Source of the DNA: Latilactobacillus sakei | GTDB lineage: Bacteria > Bacillota > Bacilli > Lactobacillales > Lactobacillaceae | Assembly (NCBI GenBank): GCA_002953655.1 | Contig: CP025839.1 | Coordinates: 248,001-312,000 of the forward strand | Direction: 5' to 3' | Length of the DNA stretch: 64,000 nt | In this document: positions 7,580 through 16,210 of the stretch, piece by piece | Layout of the letters: each line of letters opens with the position of its first letter | Position numbering within the stretch: position 1 is the stretch's first letter | Made by a program: the position numbers and the translations under genes | The notes under the pieces: generated by a model | What the model saw: only the letters and a program-made list of their open reading frames with translations | What the model was told of the DNA's origin: nothing | Databases searched by the model: none

Positions 7580-9331
7580 ATGCAACAAATGAGAGTCGCA
7601 CCATCTAAAAGTCAATTTAGTTTCAAAGATTTTCTAGGTTTAATTAAGAATACAAAACCTAAATATTGGCAATTGTTCTTGGGTTTAGCATTAGGGCTAG
7701 TTGCAACTGGTGTTCAGTTAGCCGTTCCTAGTTACGCTAAACAATTGATCAATAGTTTTTCAAAACAATTTAATATTTACATGTTGATTGGGATTGTTGT
7801 TTTATTCATCTTGAGTGCGGTGATCAGTGCCGCTTCGGGATCGCTACTCGGCTTTTTCGGGGAAGATGTTATCCAGAAATTGCGGAATAACATCTGGGAT
7901 AAATTATTGCATCTTAGAGTGAGTTACTTTGATGACGTGAAGTCGGGCGAAATGACATCACGACTAGTGAATGATTCAACTCAGATCAAAGATCTATTAT
8001 CACGATCATTTCCCGGATTAGTAACAGCCATTTTCACAATTGTGGGGGCGTTCGCTATTATGCTCTTTATGGATTGGAAAATGACTTTAATCATGGCCTT
8101 TTCAGTACCATTGGTCATGGCCGTGATGTTACCGATTGCGAAGAAGTCACATGCCATTGGGCACACCCGTCAAGATGAGTTAGCTCGTTTCAATGGCGAA
8201 ACGGATGAGACACTGAGCGAAATCCGCTTGGTCAAATCGTCAAATGCGGAACAACAAGCCAGCCAACAAGGGCAAACGGCTATTGGCAGCCTTTATAAGA
8301 TTGGTTTACGCGAAGCCATTTATGATTCTATCGCGGGTCCGATTATGACCGCCGTCATGATGGGCTTAATCGTTGGTATTTTGGCTTATGGGTCAGCGCG
8401 AGTTGCCCAAGGCACCATGACGATTGGCGCGATGTTCTCATTTTTAATGTACTTATTCCAATTAATGGGGCCAGCCGCCACGCTAGGTCAATTCTTCACG
8501 ACGCTCTCAAAAGCTAGTGGCTCGACAGAACGGATTCAAGAATTGATGCAAGAGGCCGAAGAAGATTTTGATCATGGAACGGCAGTCGATGTTGAAGGCC
8601 AAACGTTGAACGTTGAATCAGTTGATTTTGGCTATGACGATGATCAAACGATTTTGCATGATTTATCATTTGAAGCGCAACCCAATACCGTCGTTGCTTT
8701 TGCAGGCCCTTCCGGTGGTGGAAAATCGACAATCTTCAGTTTGTTAGAACGGTATTACGAACCAAATCAGGGTACAATCAAGATTGGTGAAACGCCAATT
8801 AACGATGTTTCGCTAGCCGATTGGCGTGAACAAATCGGTTTTGTCAGTCAAGATTCAGCCATTATGGCGGGGACGATTCGGGATAACTTAACTTATGGGT
8901 TGACCGGCGAATACGCAGATGCACAATTGTGGGCTGTATTGCAATTAGCTTTTGCTGAAAAATTTGTGCGTGAGATGCCTGCAGGCCTTGATACAGAAGT
9001 CGGTACTCGGGGTGTTAAAGTCTCGGGTGGTCAACGGCAACGATTGGCAATTGCGCGGGCCTTTTTACGTGATCCTAAGATTTTGATGTTGGATGAAGCG
9101 ACAGCCAGTCTCGATTCAGAATCAGAGGCAATGGTTCAAAAGGCTTTAGAAACTTTGATGGAAGGTCGCACGACCCTCGTCATTGCGCACCGTTTAAGCA
9201 CGATTGTCGATGCAGATCAGATTTACTTTATTGAAAACGGCCACGTTTCCGGTGCCGGTAAGCATCAAGAATTAGTCGCCAACCATGAACTCTATCGAGA
9301 ATATGTAGAGACACAATTTAATCAAGACTAG
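7580..9331 (+). CDS. ABC multidrug-type exporter, fused permease and ATPase
   Basis: This 583-residue half-transporter has a six-helix membrane domain over about residues 30-330 and a nucleotide-binding domain to the end. Walker A GPSGGGKST is at 376-384. The signature VSGGQRQR, Walker B LMLDEATASLD and the switch His in IAHRLST are all intact, so the protein could work as a homodimer of the LmrA/BmrA type. A TAGGAGG ribosome site precedes the ATG. Control by the MarR gene directly upstream suggests induction by a toxic compound, which is inferred. The substrate is unknown. Confidence 0.92.
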   Translation: MQQMRVAPSKSQFSFKDFLGLIKNTKPKYWQLFLGLALGLVATGVQLAVPSYAKQLINSFSKQFNIYMLIGIVVLFILSAVISAASGSLLGFFGEDVIQKLRNNIWDKLLHLRVSYFDDVKSGEMTSRLVNDSTQIKDLLSRSFPGLVTAIFTIVGAFAIMLFMDWKMTLIMAFSVPLVMAVMLPIAKKSHAIGHTRQDELARFNGETDETLSEIRLVKSSNAEQQASQQGQTAIGSLYKIGLREAIYDSIAGPIMTAVMMGLIVGILAYGSARVAQGTMTIGAMFSFLMYLFQLMGPAATLGQFFTTLSKASGSTERIQELMQEAEEDFDHGTAVDVEGQTLNVESVDFGYDDDQTILHDLSFEAQPNTVVAFAGPSGGGKSTIFSLLERYYEPNQGTIKIGETPINDVSLADWREQIGFVSQDSAIMAGTIRDNLTYGLTGEYADAQLWAVLQLAFAEKFVREMPAGLDTEVGTRGVKVSGGQRQRLAIARAFLRDPKILMLDEATASLDSESEAMVQKALETLMEGRTTLVIAHRLSTIVDADQIYFIENGHVSGAGKHQELVANHELYREYVETQFNQD

Positions 9332-9375
9332 AGTGCGTCATTAATGGTTAGCTTCTGAGCATTAAGGGTTAACTG
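9330..9375 (+). repeat. Long-hairpin intergenic repeat, copy C (left part only)
   Basis: It starts AGAGTGCGT inside the TAG stop of the ABC gene and keeps the left block GGTTAGCTTCTGAGCATTA. The CGTAGC...GCGCAGAAA right block is absent. Confidence 0.5.
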
Positions 9376-9393
9376 ATTATTTTAGGCTCTTTC

Positions 9394-9437
9394 AAAAACA
9401 GAGTAGTGTCTGAATCAATTGGACGCTACTCTGTTTT
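9394..9437 (+). terminator. Probable terminator before the antiporter gene
   Basis: AAACAGAGTAG followed by GTC pairs with GACGCTACTCTGTTT around an A/T-rich loop. The trailing T tract is interrupted by GGG, so this is less certain than other terminators here. Confidence 0.6.
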
Positions 9438-9448
9438 GGGTTTTAAGT

Positions 9449-9480
9449 TATAATAGTAGCAAAGCACTATAATTTAGTGC
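9449..9480 (+). promoter_or_regulatory. Antiporter promoter region with tandem -10 boxes and a dyad
   Basis: TATAAT occurs at 9449 and again at 9468. The second lies inside the dyad GCACTA-5 bp-TAGTGC (9464-9480). A regulator could bind over this -10. Confidence 0.45.
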
Positions 9481-9518
9481 ATACTATAACATATTTATTA
9501 GCTATTGGAGATTATAAG

Positions 9519-11609
9519 ATGAATGAATTTTACTTAGTGGCGCTACTATTAGTTGGGGTCATTGTGGTCAACGTGGTCGAACAACTTGTGCCACGAATAC
9601 CAGAAGCTTTCTTATTAATTGCGATGGGGCTAGGTCTTTCGTTGATGCCGGTGTTCCACAATTTTCAGTTGGAACCTGAATTTTTCATGTTACTGATCAT
9701 TGCGCCGTTGATGTTTATCGATGGGCAAAAGCAATCGTTTGCCAATATTCGCAAGAGATTCCAAGGGATTTTCTTACTCTCGGTCGTCTTAGCGGTTGTA
9801 ACGGCAGTGGTAGTTGGTGTTATGACCAAGCAAATTGAGGCTCGGTGGACGTTCCCATTAGCGCTTGCGCTAGCCGCAATTGTCACCCCAACGGATGCAG
9901 TCGCAGTTAAATCAATGACCGGTAACAATGATATGCCCAAAGGTGTCGGCGAGGCCCTCGAACTTGAATCGCTATTTAATGATGCGACTGGGTTGGTGAT
10001 GTTGGATCTTGCCTTGTCAGTGCTCTCAAAAGGGACGTTCTCGGTTGTTGAAGGCATTGGCCACTTTCTATTTGTAGCTGTTGGTGGGGTCGTTGTCGGT
10101 ATTATTGGCGGGTTCTTATTGGTAATGCTCCGTTTTAACTTGAATCGGCATGGCAAAAATCCGGAATTAACGACAATTCCGATTAGTTTATTGACGCCGT
10201 TTGCGATTTACTTATTAGCAGAACATTTTGGGGTTTCCGGGATTTTAGCCGTGGTTGCGACTGGAATTGAACATAATTGGGAAGCGGATCGTCTACGGTT
10301 GACATCAACGAACGTTCAACTCACTTCACGAACTATTTGGAATATTCTAGCAGATATTCTGAACGACTTTGTTTTTTTAATCTTGGGAATTTCATTACCA
10401 GAAGTCGCACGAAATATGATGCAAATGGGTTGGTGGAGAGCCGCTGCCTTATTAGGGGTCAGCGTTTTAATCTATGTTGCGATGTGGATTGTTCGCTATG
10501 TTTGGGTATTACGTGGCGATAGTCCTTGGATTTCAGCCTTCTTTGGTGATCGAAAAGGGGATGAGCGGCCATTTTTTGCCCGTTTATTCGCAGTCAGTGG
10601 CATTCACGGTACGGTGACGTTAGCGATGGCTTTTTCACTACCGAACAAGATTGCCGGGCACGCCTTTCCATATCGGGATGAATTAATTACGATTGCGACC
10701 TTCGTCATTTTAATCAGTATGATAGTTAGTGCGATTGTGTTACCCCATAAGTTACCACAAAAAACGGAAGCTTATACGATGGCCGATTTGGATCACATTC
10801 GCAATAAGATGGTTGACTATGTTATCTTGCAAATGCGTTCTCAAATTGAAGACCATGCCGTCCGCGAAGCGCTAACGGACCAGCTTCAATCACAAAAGAG
10901 CAATCGACTAACGGTTGATCGCGTACAAGCGACGGCTAATTATAATGCATTGTTGAGTGAAACTAAGGAAGTAGTGGATAATTTCCTCCATTGCGATGAT
11001 GTTAATAATCGCTACAGTCCAGAGGTTGTTAATCTATATGACCGAATTTTTCAACGGGTGTTAGTTGAATCTAAACGCGATCATCTCGGGTTACGCATGA
11101 AACATTCGGTTAAACATTGGAAGAAAGAACTTCTTTGGCACACAAGCCATCGCGTGATTACGAAGAAACAGCGGTTACGTTTCCATGATGCGAAAATGGC
11201 CAATAATCCCCAATATTCAGAGCGGGTTGAGAATTGGCAAGCCACCCGGGATTCTTTATTAGCCCTTAATAATGAAGTGACCGATACAATTGATCAATAT
11301 CTCGATACCGTTTTGGAGAACCGCTTAAAGCAAAAGCATAGTGATAATGATTTTGTTTATCTGGTTCGCCGAACGATGAATCACTTCTGTGCACACATCA
11401 AACATGATTATCAAAAAGGGGCCACAGTAGTCCCCGATATCTTGTATGTCCAGGCTTTCCAGCATGAATATGATTTTGTGCAACAAGGGATTAATGCTGG
11501 CTATATTAATCAATCGATTGCCGGTGTGCTGTATACCGAAATTAACCAAGCGCAGTTATTACAACTGCAACAATTCCAAGAAACGGATATGGCGTTAATT
11601 GAAGCTTAA
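9519..11609 (+). CDS. CPA1-family Na+(K+)/H+ antiporter
   Basis: This is a 696-residue antiporter. The first 410 or so residues are hydrophobic with about a dozen membrane segments. They carry the CPA1 signatures TPTDAVAV and the ion-binding ESLFNDATG segment. The remaining 270 or so residues are a long hydrophilic cytoplasmic tail rich in charged and His residues. Family members exchange cytoplasmic Na+ or K+ for protons at the plasma membrane. The ATG at 9519 is chosen for its GGAG 8-9 bp upstream; an upstream GTG at 9477 has no such site. It is a single-gene unit ended by a bidirectional terminator. Confidence 0.9.
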   Translation: MNEFYLVALLLVGVIVVNVVEQLVPRIPEAFLLIAMGLGLSLMPVFHNFQLEPEFFMLLIIAPLMFIDGQKQSFANIRKRFQGIFLLSVVLAVVTAVVVGVMTKQIEARWTFPLALALAAIVTPTDAVAVKSMTGNNDMPKGVGEALELESLFNDATGLVMLDLALSVLSKGTFSVVEGIGHFLFVAVGGVVVGIIGGFLLVMLRFNLNRHGKNPELTTIPISLLTPFAIYLLAEHFGVSGILAVVATGIEHNWEADRLRLTSTNVQLTSRTIWNILADILNDFVFLILGISLPEVARNMMQMGWWRAAALLGVSVLIYVAMWIVRYVWVLRGDSPWISAFFGDRKGDERPFFARLFAVSGIHGTVTLAMAFSLPNKIAGHAFPYRDELITIATFVILISMIVSAIVLPHKLPQKTEAYTMADLDHIRNKMVDYVILQMRSQIEDHAVREALTDQLQSQKSNRLTVDRVQATANYNALLSETKEVVDNFLHCDDVNNRYSPEVVNLYDRIFQRVLVESKRDHLGLRMKHSVKHWKKELLWHTSHRVITKKQRLRFHDAKMANNPQYSERVENWQATRDSLLALNNEVTDTIDQYLDTVLENRLKQKHSDNDFVYLVRRTMNHFCAHIKHDYQKGATVVPDILYVQAFQHEYDFVQQGINAGYINQSIAGVLYTEINQAQLLQLQQFQETDMALIEA

Positions 11610-11621
11610 TTAATAGCTACC

Positions 11622-11663
11622 AAAAAAGAGTCGCTCAGGTTTTAATCTGAACGACTCTTTTTT
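11622..11663. terminator. Bidirectional terminator between antiporter and oleate hydratase
   Basis: AAAAAAGAGTCG and CGACTCTTTTTT pair with an inner TCAG/CTGA stem. The genes converge here. Confidence 0.9.
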
Positions 11664-11669
11664 GAACTG

Positions 11670-13364
11670 TTATTCAAACATTTTCTTAGTAGCGCGCATC
11701 AATGTCTTGATGTCACGATCATAACGTGGTGTGTCGACTAATTTTGCCATTGGGATCCCAGCAAAGTGGTAAGCCGCGATTTCGCCAGAACGCACGGCAC
11801 TTTGTTCAGTGAAAATCATCTGATAAGGTTGTTCAACAAATTCACCAGTGAAGGCTAAGTTGGTTGAATGTTCAGGGATGACTTCGGGGCGGTCTGTCTT
11901 GGCACGATTGTTGAAGAGTGCTGAAGCATATGGCATATAGACCGGGATGTTGTTGATGACACTGTCCATGATTTCAGCTTCTTTTTCGCGGATATTGATT
12001 GGGCCAGGATCAACTTTTGATAGTTGACCAATCAATTCTTGCAGCATTTCCTTACCCGTCATTTCGATATAAGGTTTGTCCACGAATTCACCGCTTCGAC
12101 GTGGATAGAGGAAGTAACCCCAGATAACCGCTTCGTTTGGTTTTTGCGTTGTGAAGTGAGGTTGGTGGTGAACAACAATCGACATATTAACATCTTTTTG
12201 ACCAAGTGGTGTAATTGGTTTTGTGGATAGGAATGAGTTTAACGCATTCCCTGGAATTTGAGTGGTAATCCGTTCAATTTCGTTTAAGAGCGTATGGTTC
12301 TTAGTGGTTAAAGTGAAGCTGACCCATTCACTGGCATTGCGGTCAGCGAAGAATTTATCGGGATTGCCAAGGTTATAGAATTTAGAAGCAATTTGCTTCC
12401 ATAAACCAGCTGCAGCACCGTAATCCATATTTTCAGGTGCTGGTGTATTATAATCGCCAAGGGTTGCAGAATCTGTAATTGACCCATTTGTGAAGATAAC
12501 AGCAGTGTCATCATCAACTGTGATGTGTTCAACTTCATCGGTTTCGGTGTTGGTCATCGTCATACCAGTAACTGTAATTTCATCGGTCATCTTAGTCTCT
12601 TTAAAGTCTAAGTCAGTAATCCGCCGGTTGAGGATAATGTGACAACCTTGCGCTTTTAAGTAGTTAATCAGTGGCAACATGATACTTTCGTATTGATTGT
12701 AACGGGTCCGGTTAACGCCGACTAAGTGTTCAATTTGAGTGAATTCATAAATCATTTGGTGCATATAACGACGTAATTCCTGTGCGGAACTTTGGGTTCT
12801 GAAAGCAAAGGTAGTTTCCCACATGTACCAGAAGTTAGTTTGGAACATATGTGGATCATCTTTGAAGTATTCGGCAATTGAAACGTTATCTAATTTTTCT
12901 TCTTCAGAATCAGGCATCATAATTAATTTAGTCATTAATAACCGATCCTTATTATTGAAGCCGAGGTGCCCAGCATCCAAAATGCCTTTACTACCTTCTA
13001 ATAAACGGGCTTTGTCAAATGTACGGTGTTGGGCATCGAATGAACGCGTATCTTCTTCAGCTGTCATATTAGGTTCAGTTGCTGAAGGAATCCGGCCTAG
13101 AAGATCCATTAAATCGACATAAGTCCGATAGTTAAGCATCCGGCCACCACGGGCAACGTAGCCCTTAGTATTTTCGAGTGGGTGGTTTTTATTCCAATAT
13201 TCATCAGTTGTTTCTGAAACTGGGGCACCATCGTTTGAACCATGGTCATCTAATGAGTAGAATGTAATCGCATCGCCAGGCCAACCGCCTTCTTGAATTA
13301 AATAGACTGCTGCGGCCATGTTTGAAAGGCCAGCGCCAATCATAATTGCTTTTTTCTTAATCAT
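11670..13364 (-). CDS. Oleate hydratase (myosin-cross-reactive antigen family)
   Basis: This 564-residue FAD protein belongs to the family that adds water to the cis-9 double bond of oleic or linoleic acid, giving 10-hydroxy acids. An N-terminal dinucleotide fold (GAGLSNMAAAVYL, residues 10-22) is present, and the family segment ARGGRMLNY spans 71-79. In many hydratases this loop reads RGGREM, with a Glu used for FAD-dependent catalysis; here position 76 is Met. I recall a Rhodococcus hydratase with Met at that place, so activity is still likely. GGAGG precedes the ATG. The gene lies 40 bp downstream of a small membrane-peptide gene and probably shares its promoter. Confidence 0.9.
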   Translation of the reverse strand: MIKKKAIMIGAGLSNMAAAVYLIQEGGWPGDAITFYSLDDHGSNDGAPVSETTDEYWNKNHPLENTKGYVARGGRMLNYRTYVDLMDLLGRIPSATEPNMTAEEDTRSFDAQHRTFDKARLLEGSKGILDAGHLGFNNKDRLLMTKLIMMPDSEEEKLDNVSIAEYFKDDPHMFQTNFWYMWETTFAFRTQSSAQELRRYMHQMIYEFTQIEHLVGVNRTRYNQYESIMLPLINYLKAQGCHIILNRRITDLDFKETKMTDEITVTGMTMTNTETDEVEHITVDDDTAVIFTNGSITDSATLGDYNTPAPENMDYGAAAGLWKQIASKFYNLGNPDKFFADRNASEWVSFTLTTKNHTLLNEIERITTQIPGNALNSFLSTKPITPLGQKDVNMSIVVHHQPHFTTQKPNEAVIWGYFLYPRRSGEFVDKPYIEMTGKEMLQELIGQLSKVDPGPINIREKEAEIMDSVINNIPVYMPYASALFNNRAKTDRPEVIPEHSTNLAFTGEFVEQPYQMIFTEQSAVRSGEIAAYHFAGIPMAKLVDTPRYDRDIKTLMRATKKMFE

Positions 13365-13404
13365 ATGAAAAACCTCCTAGATTCAATTTAGAAATGACTA
13401 GTGA

Positions 13405-13533
13405 TTAGCGACTTTCGAACTTTTCGTAATCAACTGAATCATCTCTAAACAGTTCCATTTTCTTAGCAACTAAGCAAGCACCGGTAACTGTGATCCCTGC
13501 AAGTACGAGACTGCCTAATAAAAATTTCTTCAT
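13405..13533 (-). CDS. 42-residue single-helix membrane peptide upstream of oleate hydratase
   Basis: This short frame begins with ATG at 13533 behind a strong AAGGGAG ribosome site and ends at 13405. The product starts MKKFLLGSLVLAGITVTGA, a lysine-led hydrophobic helix that includes Cys20, then an acidic tail ending DYEKFESR. It could be a small membrane protein; a signal peptide is less likely because little would remain after cleavage. It heads the operon with oleate hydratase, so it may help place the enzyme at the membrane, which is speculation. A TATAAT box (reverse strand, about 13571-13577) lies upstream. I recognise no family. Confidence 0.72.
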   Translation of the reverse strand: MKKFLLGSLVLAGITVTGACLVAKKMELFRDDSVDYEKFESR

Positions 13534-13852
13534 GATATTCGCTCCCTTTCATTCACTACTTTTAATATCTATATTATAACGCGAATCAAAAAAACAAAAA
13601 AGATAAAACCCTTACAGAAATGATGGTCAGGATTAAATAGTCGTTAATACGTTGATACAGCGGGGAATAAGCGACTAATTAAGTTTGAGTTAAGTCGCTC
13701 TTGATTATTTCCTGGGAAATGGCAGATTTGCCAAAATAGGCTAGTAAAACAGGATGTTAGAGAATGTCGCGCGTTTATTGAAGCGGGGTGTGAGATAATA
13801 GCTAGGCAATTAGTGAGGGTTGGATGATACTCGTAATGACAGGAGGAATAGT
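13534..13852. other. Intergenic region of 319 bp with a hairpin
   Basis: It holds the reverse-strand promoter of the oleate hydratase operon (TATAAT near 13575). A dyad AGCGACT with AGTCGCT (13670-13699) follows, and near the right end are the promoter and AGGAGG site of the XRE gene. The dyad lacks a T run, so it may be an operator rather than a terminator. No further gene is seen. Confidence 0.55.
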
Positions 13853-14608
13853 ATGAACATTGGTCAACAAATCAAACAAAATAGATTGAAACGGGAATGG
13901 ACCCAAGAATACTTAGCGCAGCTGTTGAATGTATCACGTTCGACAGTTTCAAGTTGGGAAGTTGGCCGTAATTATCCCGATTTAGAAACAATTGTGGCGA
14001 TTAGTGATTTATTTGCTATTTCTCTTGATAAATTATTACGGGAGGACAGTGTCATGACCAAAGAAGTTTCAAAACGGATACACATGAACAAGTATTATAA
14101 AATCGCCTTGACGATAATTACAGTTATTTTATTAGGATTGGTGATTAGTAATCGACGCCTAAGCCTACTGGAACAACGTTATCGGGCGAATTTAAGCCAT
14201 TATGGCTGGCATCTTGATAAGGATGATAGTCCATATGCTAACAATAGTGCGTATGAACTTAAGAAGGGGGATATGACCTATTACACTAATATTCTACCAA
14301 CTGGTTATAATCCAATTCCATTGGAAGAACGTAAGGTGAATATTATCACGCGACAAAATGGACACGTTGTTGATGTTTTAGATAGTCAGCATATTACCGT
14401 CGTCTTTTCGAAGTCAAATGATGCCAATCTAAAGTATCAAGGTAGTGTTCAAGTTAATCTAACAGGTGAACTGATTGCTGATCAACCACGATTAAAGAAT
14501 GTTAAGAAAGCGTATTTTAAAGCGTATTTAAAACAGCACCAAAAGATTTATCAAACCTTAATTCAAAATAGTCTCGAGAAAAAGCAAGAGATTATTACTA
14601 AACGGTAG
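13853..14608 (+). CDS. Membrane-tethered XRE-family regulator
   Basis: This 251-residue protein has a Cro/CI helix-turn-helix at about residues 3-60 (IGQQIKQNRLKREWTQEYLAQLL is the start of it), a single membrane helix at about 84-103 (IALTIITVILLGLVIS), and an outer domain of roughly 145 residues with no family I recognise. The ATG at 13853 follows AGGAGG. The layout suggests a one-component sensor: DNA binding inside, sensing outside. The C-terminal domain is lysine-rich and has no clear catalytic motif. It is transcribed alone, ahead of the aldo/keto reductase promoter. Confidence 0.82.
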   Translation: MNIGQQIKQNRLKREWTQEYLAQLLNVSRSTVSSWEVGRNYPDLETIVAISDLFAISLDKLLREDSVMTKEVSKRIHMNKYYKIALTIITVILLGLVISNRRLSLLEQRYRANLSHYGWHLDKDDSPYANNSAYELKKGDMTYYTNILPTGYNPIPLEERKVNIITRQNGHVVDVLDSQHITVVFSKSNDANLKYQGSVQVNLTGELIADQPRLKNVKKAYFKAYLKQHQKIYQTLIQNSLEKKQEIITKR

Positions 14609-14636
14609 TTAATTGAAAGTTAACGGCTAATAATGC

Positions 14637-14667
14637 TTGACCTCAAGTCAGCTTGAGGTTGTAAAGT
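14637..14667 (+). promoter_or_regulatory. MerR-type promoter with 19-bp spacer and perfect dyad
   Basis: TTGACC (14637-14642) and TAAAGT (14662-14667) are 19 bp apart, the over-long spacing typical of MerR-activated promoters. The spacer region holds the perfect dyad ACCTCAAG-TCAG-CTTGAGGT (14640-14659). The MerR gene sits downstream in the same transcript. Confidence 0.82.
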
Positions 14668-14699
14668 AGTTTTATCGAATAGAAAAAGGAGACTTTTAA

Positions 14700-15560
14700 A
14701 TGCAAAAATTATCTGCCTTAACAGCCCCAATGACTTTAAGCAACGGTGTTACCATTCCAGGATTAGGTTATGGCACATACCAAACACCTAACGAAGAAAC
14801 GAAAAAAGCGGTCTTAGAAGCTTTATCAGTTGGCTATCGCCATATCGATACGGCTGCCGTTTATGGTAATGAACAGGGTGTTGGTGATGCTTTGAAAGAA
14901 AGTGATATCGCTCGTGAAGACATCTTTGTGACAAGTAAGTTATGGAATACAGAACGGGGCTATGACGCTACTAAGGCGGCATTTGCGCAAACAATTGCAA
15001 CCTTAGGTGTTGATTACTTAGATTTATATTTGATTCATTGGCCAGCGAATACCAAACAATTTGGTGCCAAAGCAGCTGAATTAAATGCTGAAACTTGGCG
15101 GGCAATGGAAGACCTATATAATGAAGGTAAAATTCGTGCAATTGGGGTTTCTAACTTTATGCCACACCATTTAGATGAACTCATGAAGACTGCTGTTATC
15201 AAACCAATGGTTAATCAAATTGAAGTGCATCCAGGCTGGCCACAAGCAGCAGCTGTGCGTTATAATCAAGCCCATGATATCTTAGTTGAAGCTTGGGCGC
15301 CACTTGGCGAAGCCAGTGCGCTTTCGAATGAAACGATTGCAGCAATTGCTACGAAACACGGTAAAACAGCTGCGCAAGTTTGTCTTCGTTGGGGGATTCA
15401 ACAAGGTGTGTTACCATTACCTAAGTCAACCCATCAAGAACGTATGGCGCAAAATACCGACATCTTTGACTTTGAATTAACAGATGCCGAAATGACCCAA
15501 ATCAGTGCTTTGGAAAACTTAGGCGGTCAATGCATGGTGCCAGATGACGTTGATTTTTAA
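14700..15560 (+). CDS. Aldo/keto reductase (AKR5-like, 2,5-diketogluconate reductase type)
   Basis: This 286-residue NADPH-dependent reductase has a TIM-barrel fold. The catalytic tetrad is Asp50, Tyr55, Lys80 and His113 (HIDTA, VYGNE, VTSKLW, LIHWP), all present. AAAAGGAG precedes the ATG. It is followed after 22 bp by a MerR regulator, and the promoter upstream has the MerR form. By analogy with AdhR-type systems, the enzyme probably detoxifies reactive aldehydes or ketones when they activate the regulator. That role is inferred from layout; the substrate is not known. Confidence 0.9.
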   Translation: MQKLSALTAPMTLSNGVTIPGLGYGTYQTPNEETKKAVLEALSVGYRHIDTAAVYGNEQGVGDALKESDIAREDIFVTSKLWNTERGYDATKAAFAQTIATLGVDYLDLYLIHWPANTKQFGAKAAELNAETWRAMEDLYNEGKIRAIGVSNFMPHHLDELMKTAVIKPMVNQIEVHPGWPQAAAVRYNQAHDILVEAWAPLGEASALSNETIAAIATKHGKTAAQVCLRWGIQQGVLPLPKSTHQERMAQNTDIFDFELTDAEMTQISALENLGGQCMVPDDVDF

Positions 15561-15582
15561 TCAAGCGTAAGGAAGGTTAATA

Positions 15583-16008
15583 ATGGCATTATCAATTGGC
15601 GAAGTCGCCCAACAATATGATTTAAGTATTCCAACACTACGATATTATGAAGAACAAGGGCTATTACCGTTTATTAAACGCAGTCCGGCTGGTCGCCGTG
15701 AATTTCGGCAGGCAGATTTGGATTGTCTATGTGATATTGAATGCTTAAAAAAAACGGGCATGCAGTTGAAAGACATTAAGCAATATATCGATTGGCGAAC
15801 GGCAGGCGATGAAACATTGGACCAACGCTTGGCGCTGATTCAACAACGGCGGCAAATGTTGGCTAACGAGATTGAATCACTGCAAGCAGAATTGACGAAG
15901 CTGGATCATAAAGAATGGTATTACACAAAAGCCAGCGAAGCCGGAACCGAGGCTATTTTTACGGCAGATTGTGATACGGAATACGAACGCGCTCACCAGA
16001 ATAAGTAA
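15583..16008 (+). CDS. MerR-family regulator (AdhR-like), activator of the aldo/keto reductase operon
   Basis: This 141-residue protein has an N-terminal MerR helix-turn-helix (IGEVAQQYDLSIPTLRYYEE, residues 5-24), a wing, and a dimer coiled coil at about 80-115. It contains Cys48, Cys50 and Cys54; the last lies in ECLKKTGM, the place of the single reactive cysteine in AdhR/NmlR-type aldehyde sensors. The conserved cysteine and the 19-bp-spacer promoter in front of the operon together suggest sensing of electrophiles and autoregulation. The ribosome site is GGAAGG. A terminator follows. Confidence 0.87.
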   Translation: MALSIGEVAQQYDLSIPTLRYYEEQGLLPFIKRSPAGRREFRQADLDCLCDIECLKKTGMQLKDIKQYIDWRTAGDETLDQRLALIQQRRQMLANEIESLQAELTKLDHKEWYYTKASEAGTEAIFTADCDTEYERAHQNK

Positions 16009-16015
16009 TTAAAAT

Positions 16016-16046
16016 GAGGCATCCTTTAAGGTGATGTCTCTTTTTT
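16016..16046 (+). terminator. Terminator after the MerR gene
   Basis: GAGGCATC pairs with GATGTCTC (one G-T pair) and is followed by six Ts. Confidence 0.78.
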
Positions 16047-16119
16047 GTGCTTTTTAATAAGGGAGGAGATAGTTGCGGACAAGCTAATTTTTAAAAATTT
16101 TTGCTTTTTGAAAATATTT

Positions 16120-16171
16120 TGGAAAATCTACTGTAATTTACGCACTATCGTTAACTATTACGTACTATAAT
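16120..16171 (+). promoter_or_regulatory. Promoter of adhesin cassette 1 with candidate activator boxes
   Basis: TATAAT is at 16166-16171 without a good -35. Upstream are TGGAAAATCTACTG (16120-16133) and GTTAACTATTA (16150-16160). Similar boxes, TGGAAAAACACTG and GCTAACAATTA, occur at nearly the same distance from the -10 of adhesin cassette 2. The weak -35 suggests activation, possibly by the Mga-like protein of the cassette. Confidence 0.55.
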
Positions 16172-16210
16172 AAATATCGTAATCACAAATAATAAACGGA
16201 GGTAATCATT

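Noticed and set aside
9665-10156. Long open frame on the reverse strand inside the antiporter gene
   Set aside because: It is Ser/Thr/Asn-rich, has no ribosome site, and is the mirror of a hydrophobic coding sequence.
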